Below are positions 5,583-11,663 of a stretch of DNA of 11,663 nt, one piece after another; the stretch's first letter is position 1, and every line of letters starts with the position of its first letter. Origin of the DNA: Methanomassiliicoccales archaeon. GTDB lineage: Archaea; Thermoplasmatota; Thermoplasmata; SG8-5. The notes under the pieces were generated by a model. It was not told where the DNA came from and did not search any database. It saw only the letters and a program-made list of their open reading frames with translations. A program made the position numbers and the translations under genes. The stretch covers positions 1 through 11,663 of the forward strand of contig DAOVXH010000037.1 of assembly GCA_030636255.1 (NCBI GenBank), written 5' to 3'.

Positions 5583-5601
5583 GAAGGAACTCTGTTCCTT
5601 C
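5583..5601. terminator. Hairpin between antiporter region and permease
   Basis: Perfect 8-bp inverted repeat, GAAGGAAC / GTTCCTTC, around a TCT loop. It lies 24 bases after the small ORF stop on the + strand and 24 bases beyond the permease stop on the minus strand, so it could form transcript ends for both convergent units. Only short T stretches flank it (ATCTTT on +, TGTTT on minus). Its geometry, an 8-9 bp stem with a three-base loop, matches the hairpin after hxlB. Confidence 0.45.
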
Positions 5602-5625
5602 ATCTTTAGCGTGGGGAGCCCTCAT

Positions 5626-6912
5626 TCAAGCATAGGTCCACAATATCAGGATATTGATGAGTATCATGGCCAGCACCATTGCTGGGATTGCCACCTTACA
5701 ATACTCCTTCCAGGTAACTTTTATTCCATGCTTTTCTGCCACTGCCAGACCCACAACGTTTGCAGACGCACCGATGGGCGTTGCATTGCCTCCTATGTCA
5801 CAGCCCAGGGCCAGAGTAAAGGCCATTGGGTTCAGCATACTTGCAGAAGTGCTTTCTGAAACTCCACGAATAACAGGTACCATTGCAGCGGCAAATGGCA
5901 CATTGTCCAGCAATGCCGATGAGATGGCTGAAACCCAGAGAATGAGCGTCAGTGTTATGACGATATTTCCGTCACCTATGTTGATTATTGCATCGGCAAT
6001 GGTATCAAGGACCCCGGCATGCTCCAGACCCCCTACCATGACGAACAACCCTGCAAGGAATAGAAGGGTATGCCAGTCAATTTTTTCTACAAGTTCCGGC
6101 ATCTTTGGGCCGCCAAAAAGCAGAACCAAAGTCGCGCCCATTATTCCAACGAAGGCAACAATCAGTCCAAGACTGTGATGCAGAACCAGGAGGGTAACTG
6201 TAAACACAAAGACGCTGAGAGAGATCCAGAGCAATTTCCAGTCTGTTACCGCATGATGCGGTTCAAGGTCTTCATGCTCCTCATACATCTTGTCCATGTC
6301 TATGTCTGGGTGTTTGAATATCTTCTTGTACCATAGGTAGAAGAATGTAATATTGAATAAAAATACAACAACAGCAATAGGGCCAGTGTTTGTAACAAAG
6401 TCCATGAATGTGAAGTTCAGGGCCGAGCCAATAACTATGTTTGGCGGGTCTCCAACCATGGTTGCACTGCCTCCAATGTTTGCCGAGGTGATGCACCCCA
6501 GAAGGAATGGAAGAACAGGCATTTTCAGAATAACACACACCTCAATAATCAAAGATGCCATGAATATTAGCACGGTAATGGAGTCCATGAAGGCAGCCAG
6601 TACTGCCGATAATACTGAAAACAAAATGAATATTTTCAGAGGGTCGAATTTTGCAGATTTTAGGGCATGGAGCCCCAGCCAACGGAAGAACCCAGATTAT
6701 GTCAGGGCAGCAACCAGAACGAACATTCCGAATATGAGCCCCAGGGCTTCCCATTCAATGGCCTCTATAACCCCCTGCTCATCAAGGATACCGAATCCCA
6801 CCATTAGGACAGCACCGGCAATAACAGCAACAGTTCTGTGAACTTTTTCAGTTATCATCAATGCGAAAACGCCAGCGAAGATACCTACTGCTAAGACATA
6901 CTGAATATCCAT
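5626..6912 (-). pseudogene. ArsB/NhaD-type (IT superfamily) permease with an in-frame TAA
   Basis: A 428-codon permease of the ArsB/NhaD/P-protein group, which moves anions or Na+ across the cytoplasmic membrane. It has two inverted-repeat halves, each with a Gly/Asn-rich re-entrant motif: SANIGGSATMVGDPPNIVIG at 143-162 and CDIGGNATPIGASANVVG near 371-388. Codon 72 is TAA (6697-6699) where the first half reads VAALT-stop-SGFFRWLGLHA; the family usually has an E-T/S-G motif here, so GAA to TAA is the simplest change. Reading resumes in the same frame with no indel and stays open for 356 codons. The start ATG 6912 (MDIQYVLAV) fits the leaderless promoter; the frame extends to 7008 but that stretch is not membrane-like. 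It could be a recent null allele, a strain variant or a sequencing error. Substrate is not assignable. Confidence 0.87.
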
Positions 6913-6934
6913 TGCATCCCATTCCGAACTGCAC

Positions 6935-6947
6935 CTATATATTAAAT
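6935..6947 (-). promoter_or_regulatory. TATA box of the permease gene (leaderless)
   Basis: On the minus strand TTTAATATATAGG is centred about 28 bases before the ATG at 6912. Transcription would therefore start at or within a few bases of the start codon, giving a leaderless mRNA, which is common in archaea. No ribosome site is present. The promoter appears intact although the gene carries a stop codon, consistent with recent inactivation or with an error. Confidence 0.6.
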
Positions 6948-7040
6948 GTGGAATAAAATAGTATCGACATTTTCTCACTTGATGATTTTTGCCGAAATAT
7001 CTTCCCATATTTTCATATTAATTAATTTTGGCAACAAATA

Positions 7041-7048
7041 TTTATACA
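7041..7048 (+). promoter_or_regulatory. Candidate TATA box for the subtilase
   Basis: TTTATACA in an A/T-rich stretch, the best TATA-like sequence in the 287-bp divergent gap between the permease and the subtilase. It would place the transcript start near 7070 and leave an untranslated leader of about 130 bases. I see no strong hairpin or known riboswitch pattern in that leader. A closer but weaker A/T stretch lies near 7119-7135. Confidence 0.3.
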
Positions 7049-7199
7049 ATACACCACATAATCAATAATATTAGTACGGGCCATTCTTTAGGCCTGGCAA
7101 GATTAATGGATAGAGGGCAATTATTTGTAAATTCTACTGCCAAACAGGCAAGAGACAATCAGTCCCTTCGATTCCCCCTGTCCTATAGGAGTTGAAGGA

Positions 7200-10100
7200 A
7201 TGAAAATCAACAGTTTAAAAATTGTGGGCCCTGTTTTGAGTATTATCATTGCAATTTGTATGGTTCTGCCAGTGTCAGTATCATTTACCGATGCAGAGGT
7301 CACCTCCTCTACACATTATATGCAGATTGGAATTACCAGCCAATCACAACTAGAATTGTTAAATGAATTGAACATAGAAATCATAGAAAATTATGATAGT
7401 TTCGTGTTAGCCAAGGTTACCGATAATATGAAAGATTTGTTCAGTAGAATGAACATGGAAGTCAGCCCAATTAATGACAGAACAATGATTGGTTTGAAGT
7501 CATATTCATTTGATACTTCTGTGGGTGAACCTGACCTGGCAGACAATCTAAAAATTTATGATTATGCTCCAGGGACAGAAGGAACTTACATACTCCAATT
7601 TATTGGCCCAGTGAAGGCCCAGTGGCTTGAAGACATTAGAGGATTAGGAATTGATTTTTATGATTATATTCCAAACCATGCTTATATTGTAAGGGCAACA
7701 AATGAAGAAATATCCGCAGCCCAGAACCTTCATATTGTGGAGTGGTCTGGTATCTACCAGCCTGCTTACAAGATGGCTCCAGACATGCATTCTGGAGAAA
7801 CTAAGATTCAAATATGGGACGGACCAGATACCATGGACACCATATCCACTATTTTCGCAAACTATGGTGTGATGGACTATTCATATAATGAGCCATATCA
7901 GAAACATGAAATTATTATAGACGCAGATGTGGCCTCAATTCCAGATATTGCTCAATTTTCAGATGTTATATGGATTAATCAGATAGATGAAAATGCTCTT
8001 TGTGACGAGGTAGACTCTGAAATCACCGGCGGAATATGGACTGCCGACACACCATATGGCGGGTTTGGAAGTTATGCAAATCACCTGGGTTGGGACGGTT
8101 CTGGTGTAATTGTGGCAGTTGCTGACACTGGCCTAAGTGATGGAACTGTTGGCGATGCCGGACATCTAGATTTTGAAAATAGGGTTGTGGGGGGTGTAGA
8201 TTACACCGCCTCAGGCTATTGGGCCGATGGCTATGGCCATGGAACACACTGTGCAGGCATAGTAGCAGCCAATGGCTCGGCAGGTACAGGAACCAAATAC
8301 GGTTCAACCAATTACTATGTTGGAGCTGGTGTTGCACCGGATGCTGAGCTTTTTGCCCAGAAGATATTCACCGACGCAGGCAGCGGCACAGGAATTCCAA
8401 CAGACCAGGCAGGCTGGGACACTTTATTCCAGGATGCTTATGATGCTGGCGTATATGTTCACTCAAATTCATGGGGCGAACGTGCAGACCTTGCAGACAG
8501 TATTTATGAAGACAATGATATTTACTATGACCAGCACGTACGTGACGTTGCCGCGTCCACGGCAGGACAGCAGCCAATGGTTATTACAACTTCAGCTGGA
8601 AATGGTGGCAATTATGGCACCCAAACCATAGGCTCGCCAGGTAGCGGAAAGAACGTAATAACAGTAGGGGCTACTGAGACCTACCACCCAGATGCAAGTT
8701 CATATCAAACTGGCCAGTCTTCAACATATTCATCCACAGACGCAGATAATCCAGATCAGGTGCCATCCTTCAGTGCCAAGGGACTTGAACAGGACACCCG
8801 TATCAAACCAGATATTGTTGCCCCAGGAGAAGCTATACTTTCAACACATACAACAAATAACCCAGTTGATATGTATTATGGACTATACACCCCAGATACC
8901 AGGTATGAGTGGAGTTCTGGAACATCCATGTCAACTCCAAATGTGGCCGGCGCTTTAGCAGTTATTGTAGAATGGTACACTGCCACCTATGGCACAGCAC
9001 CCATGCCGGCCATGGTAAAATCACTTTTAATTAACGCTGCCATTGATGTTGGAACCCTAGATATACCAAATGGGAATGAGGGCTGGGGGCGCGCCTACCT
9101 TCCGCCTATAGTTGATCCCCCAGTGGACGTCATTCAGATGGACAATCCACAGCTTCTTTCCACTGGCCAGACATTTTCTAAAGATATATCTTACCAATCA
9201 GGCGCAGAACCATTGAAGATAACCCTTGTGTGGACAGATGCCCCTGGTGCATCCCTGGCAAATCCTGCCCTGGTAAATGACCTTAATTTGAGAATAACAG
9301 CACCCGGCGGACAAATATGGTATGGCAATTCATTCACAAACGGTATGAGCACACCAGATACTGCCGCAAGGAACACAAATATTGCTGGAGAGAGCTGGGA
9401 TAATAATGGTGACAATTATGATGACAGAAACAATGTGGAATGTGTTTACATACCAACAGGCCAGCTTCAGAGCGGCATCTACACAATAGACATAATAGCC
9501 CAGAATGTGCCAACTGATGTAATAGATGGCGGGGCAGTTGACCAGGACTTTGCACTTGTTATTTACAATGCTGTTGACGTATCCTCGGCAGGCACAATCG
9601 AGTTGGACAGGACATTATATGCCATTGAAGACTCGGTTACAATAACTGTTAGCGATATTGACCTGAACACCCTTCCTGGCTCTCCTCAGAATGTAGATGT
9701 TGACATTGACAGCGATACAGAATTTGGAGTGGAAACAGTCACACTCATCGAAACAGGAGATGACACCAGCGTATTTACTGGCTCAATTACAATCTCTGCA
9801 ACAAATGGTGTCGGAACATTGGAGGTAGCCCAAGGTGACATAATAACAGCCACCTATGATGATGCCAATGACGGCACAGGCCCGGCAACAGTCACAGATA
9901 CTGCAATAGTGGACGGCGGCGTTGAGCCTCCAACCGGACTGACTGTTACTTGGGATGGAACATCAAGTTCCACTTTGATTGATGAGGACTGGAGTGGCGG
10001 CTATCCTGCAGCAGGATGGGGAGAAATTGACCCCACAGATGACTGGACCAGCACCACCACGTCGGTTGCAGGGGGAGCATCTCCTGAAGCGCATTTTACA

Positions 10101-11663
10101 TGGTTCAATGGCATAGATACCTGGACGATATATGCAGGGCCAATGGACACTACTGGCATGAGTAACCTTGACCTTTCGTTCAGACAATACTTTGATGATT
10201 ATGATACCGGCGTCACAGTGAAGGTTCAGACAAGCAATGACGGAAGCAGTTGGATTGATGCTGGCTGGGAGATTATATCAAATGGTGTGCAGGATGCCAG
10301 CGACGGCCCAACACAGCCAGCTATTGTATTAAATGACGCCAATGTTGGCTCTGGAACATTCTATGTGGGCTGGACAGTTGATGGAAATGCATTCCAGCTT
10401 GATAATTGGTATGTTGACGATGTTCTTTTGACATATACCGGTGGCGCAACAACAGAGGATAATCGCCTGGACTGGACTCTATCCGCAGACGACGGGGCGG
10501 GTGCCAATGATGTTGACCATTACAATATCTACAGGGCAGACACCCCAATAGTCGGAGCATACCTGGATAATGTACCAGCTGGCACTGATACCTATACAGA
10601 TTCAGGTGCAGGAGAATTTGACGGAACCAACTGGTGGTATGTGGTTAGAGCAGTGGATACTGCAACCAATGAGGACAACAATGTAAATGCAGTCCCAGAA
10701 ATAGCTAGCAGCAATAATCCACCAAATGCTCCAATTAATCCAGTACCGGCAGACCTGGCAACCGGAATCGCCACATCACCGACACTTAGCGTTGATGTTT
10801 CTGACCCAGATAGCGACACCATGACAGTCAGGTTCTACGATGCCTCAGACGACAGCCAGATAGATTTCCAGAACAATGTGATAAGCGGAGGAACCTCCTC
10901 CATTTCATGGAATGGTCTTTCCGAGAGCACAACATACTCATGGTATGCAACCGCCTATGATGGCGAGTTCACAGCCCAATCTGCAACCTGGAGTTTCACA
11001 ACCCTTGATTCAACGGCTCCAGCGTCTCCAACAGGATTAACTGTGGAGCATTATGGAACTGCTGCCGGTTCATCAACTTACACATACAATGGAGTTACAA
11101 GTCCATCTGGAACCCACATTGCATTCTATTATGATGTTCATGATATGACTGGACCAGGCCCGAACCCCCAGTCTGGCCCATTTGAGGCAAGCACCGTGGA
11201 ATACGGCGAAATTTCCAGCTCCAATAATATAAGATGGACCACCTCTGACCCTGGAAACGGGGACGAGGCATTCGTGTGGAGCAATATCAGTGTGGCAGAG
11301 AGCCCTGCAACAATCACTCAAATTGACATGACATTTGAAGGCCAATGTGTCCTTGCAACAGATTATCAGATATGGGCCTACAACCAGGTCACAACCACAT
11401 GGGGCCAGATTGGTGTTGCCGACTCAGCATCTGCAGGAATTGATTTGACAATAACAGAAAGCATCACTACCAATTGTGCGGATTATATATCAGTAGAAGG
11501 CACACTCTGTTGGGGTATATACCAGACAACCCCAAACGAACCTATTAGTATTGACTATCTGGAAGCGGTGATTCAGTACAGCGGTGGCGGTGGCCTTGAC
11601 GACAATGCAGTAAACTGGACAGCCAGTGCAGATGATGGTGCTGGCGATGATGATGTTGATTAT
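7200..11663 (+). CDS. Secreted KP-43-like subtilase with multiple beta modules (3'-partial)
   Basis: 1488 codons are open to the window end without a stop. Residues 1-31 form a signal peptide (short basic start, SIIIAICMVLPVSVSF core). Residues 35-290 resemble the long pro-region of archaeal subtilases. The S8 domain, about 295-625, has Asp309 (VADTG), His347 (GHGTH), oxyanion Asn468 (SAGN) and Ser576 (GTSMSTP). Residues 641-790 match the KP-43 C-terminal beta-barrel (ITLVWTDAPG, ALVNDLNLRI). An Ig-like module follows (about 795-905, VTLIETGDDTSVFTGSI), then a MAM/jelly-roll-like module (925-1080), FnIII-like modules (1087-1275, e.g. SWNGLSESTTYSWYA) and a second jelly-roll-like region (1281-1460). 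The last 22 residues restart the unit seen at 1087. ATG 7200 has GGAG eight bases upstream. Likely an extracellular or surface-attached peptidase; anchoring cannot be judged because the end is missing. Confidence 0.95.
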   Translation, partial: MKINSLKIVGPVLSIIIAICMVLPVSVSFTDAEVTSSTHYMQIGITSQSQLELLNELNIEIIENYDSFVLAKVTDNMKDLFSRMNMEVSPINDRTMIGLKSYSFDTSVGEPDLADNLKIYDYAPGTEGTYILQFIGPVKAQWLEDIRGLGIDFYDYIPNHAYIVRATNEEISAAQNLHIVEWSGIYQPAYKMAPDMHSGETKIQIWDGPDTMDTISTIFANYGVMDYSYNEPYQKHEIIIDADVASIPDIAQFSDVIWINQIDENALCDEVDSEITGGIWTADTPYGGFGSYANHLGWDGSGVIVAVADTGLSDGTVGDAGHLDFENRVVGGVDYTASGYWADGYGHGTHCAGIVAANGSAGTGTKYGSTNYYVGAGVAPDAELFAQKIFTDAGSGTGIPTDQAGWDTLFQDAYDAGVYVHSNSWGERADLADSIYEDNDIYYDQHVRDVAASTAGQQPMVITTSAGNGGNYGTQTIGSPGSGKNVITVGATETYHPDASSYQTGQSSTYSSTDADNPDQVPSFSAKGLEQDTRIKPDIVAPGEAILSTHTTNNPVDMYYGLYTPDTRYEWSSGTSMSTPNVAGALAVIVEWYTATYGTAPMPAMVKSLLINAAIDVGTLDIPNGNEGWGRAYLPPIVDPPVDVIQMDNPQLLSTGQTFSKDISYQSGAEPLKITLVWTDAPGASLANPALVNDLNLRITAPGGQIWYGNSFTNGMSTPDTAARNTNIAGESWDNNGDNYDDRNNVECVYIPTGQLQSGIYTIDIIAQNVPTDVIDGGAVDQDFALVIYNAVDVSSAGTIELDRTLYAIEDSVTITVSDIDLNTLPGSPQNVDVDIDSDTEFGVETVTLIETGDDTSVFTGSITISATNGVGTLEVAQGDIITATYDDANDGTGPATVTDTAIVDGGVEPPTGLTVTWDGTSSSTLIDEDWSGGYPAAGWGEIDPTDDWTSTTTSVAGGASPEAHFTWFNGIDTWTIYAGPMDTTGMSNLDLSFRQYFDDYDTGVTVKVQTSNDGSSWIDAGWEIISNGVQDASDGPTQPAIVLNDANVGSGTFYVGWTVDGNAFQLDNWYVDDVLLTYTGGATTEDNRLDWTLSADDGAGANDVDHYNIYRADTPIVGAYLDNVPAGTDTYTDSGAGEFDGTNWWYVVRAVDTATNEDNNVNAVPEIASSNNPPNAPINPVPADLATGIATSPTLSVDVSDPDSDTMTVRFYDASDDSQIDFQNNVISGGTSSISWNGLSESTTYSWYATAYDGEFTAQSATWSFTTLDSTAPASPTGLTVEHYGTAAGSSTYTYNGVTSPSGTHIAFYYDVHDMTGPGPNPQSGPFEASTVEYGEISSSNNIRWTTSDPGNGDEAFVWSNISVAESPATITQIDMTFEGQCVLATDYQIWAYNQVTTTWGQIGVADSASAGIDLTITESITTNCADYISVEGTLCWGIYQTTPNEPISIDYLEAVIQYSGGGGLDDNAVNWTASADDGAGDDDVDY

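Noticed and set aside
6542..6754. Minus-strand frame over the permease interruption, suggesting a frameshift
   Set aside because: It is out of the permease frame and its product is not membrane-like. The two permease parts are in the same frame and are separated only by the TAA codon.
6913..7008. Upstream extension of the permease frame to 7008
   Set aside because: The extra 32 residues are not membrane-like and the stretch contains the TATA box; ATG 6912 fits a leaderless start.
7090..7199. Riboswitch or structured leader ahead of the subtilase
   Set aside because: Only short 4-bp complementarities (such as TGCC/GGCA) are visible and no known aptamer pattern is recognised.
8023..11345. Many open frames on both strands inside the subtilase region
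   Set aside because: They are shadows of one continuous + frame that runs from 7200 to the window end with a signal peptide and the full S8 triad.

Overview
This window reads as a piece of an archaeal chromosome. The support is AT-rich TATA-like boxes about 25-30 bases ahead of short or absent 5' leaders, mixed Shine-Dalgarno and leaderless starts, TTG and GTG starts, a 6-phospho-3-hexuloisomerase of archaeal type, a thioredoxin with a charged N-terminal extension, and a very large modular secreted subtilase. The subtilase architecture and overall character suggest a Euryarchaeota/Thermoplasmatota-like lineage. That placement is inference; no rRNA or tRNA is present to fix it.

Layout. (1) 23-562: 6-phospho-3-hexuloisomerase, with a hairpin abutting its stop codon. 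(2) 580-735: three tandem 54-bp units lying between convergent genes, C-rich on the + strand. (3) 772-2176, minus strand: a compact three-gene unit in transcription order ubiquitin-like protein -> E2 conjugating enzyme -> Rpn11-like JAMM isopeptidase. The gene spacings are 3 bp and an 11-bp overlap. (4) About 2177-2276: a divergent promoter region with one near-symmetrical TATA box. (5) 2277-3659: thioredoxin and thioredoxin reductase. (6) 3721-5355: a CPA-family Na+/H+ antiporter with a long basic tail. (7) 5356-5625: a possible 59-residue small ORF and a hairpin. (8) 5626-6912, minus strand: an ArsB/NhaD-type (IT superfamily) permease broken by one in-frame TAA. (9) 7200-11663 and beyond: a secreted KP-43-like subtilase, 1488 codons in the window with no stop.

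The most notable content is the ubiquitin-like cassette. The modifier ends in Gly-Gly followed by a 13-residue tail, so it looks like a precursor that must be trimmed. The E2 keeps the HPN motif and the catalytic Cys. The JAMM protein has the full zinc-site signature in its eukaryote-like Rpn11 form. Together they can be read as modifier, conjugator and processing/removal enzyme. No E1 and no RING E3 are visible in the window, so activation must come from elsewhere or work differently. The cassette is divergent from a thioredoxin/thioredoxin-reductase pair and may share its promoter DNA, which raises but does not prove a redox link to the thiol-based conjugation chemistry.

The two ion/anion transporters and the secreted protease are separate transcription units with no evident functional tie to the cassette.
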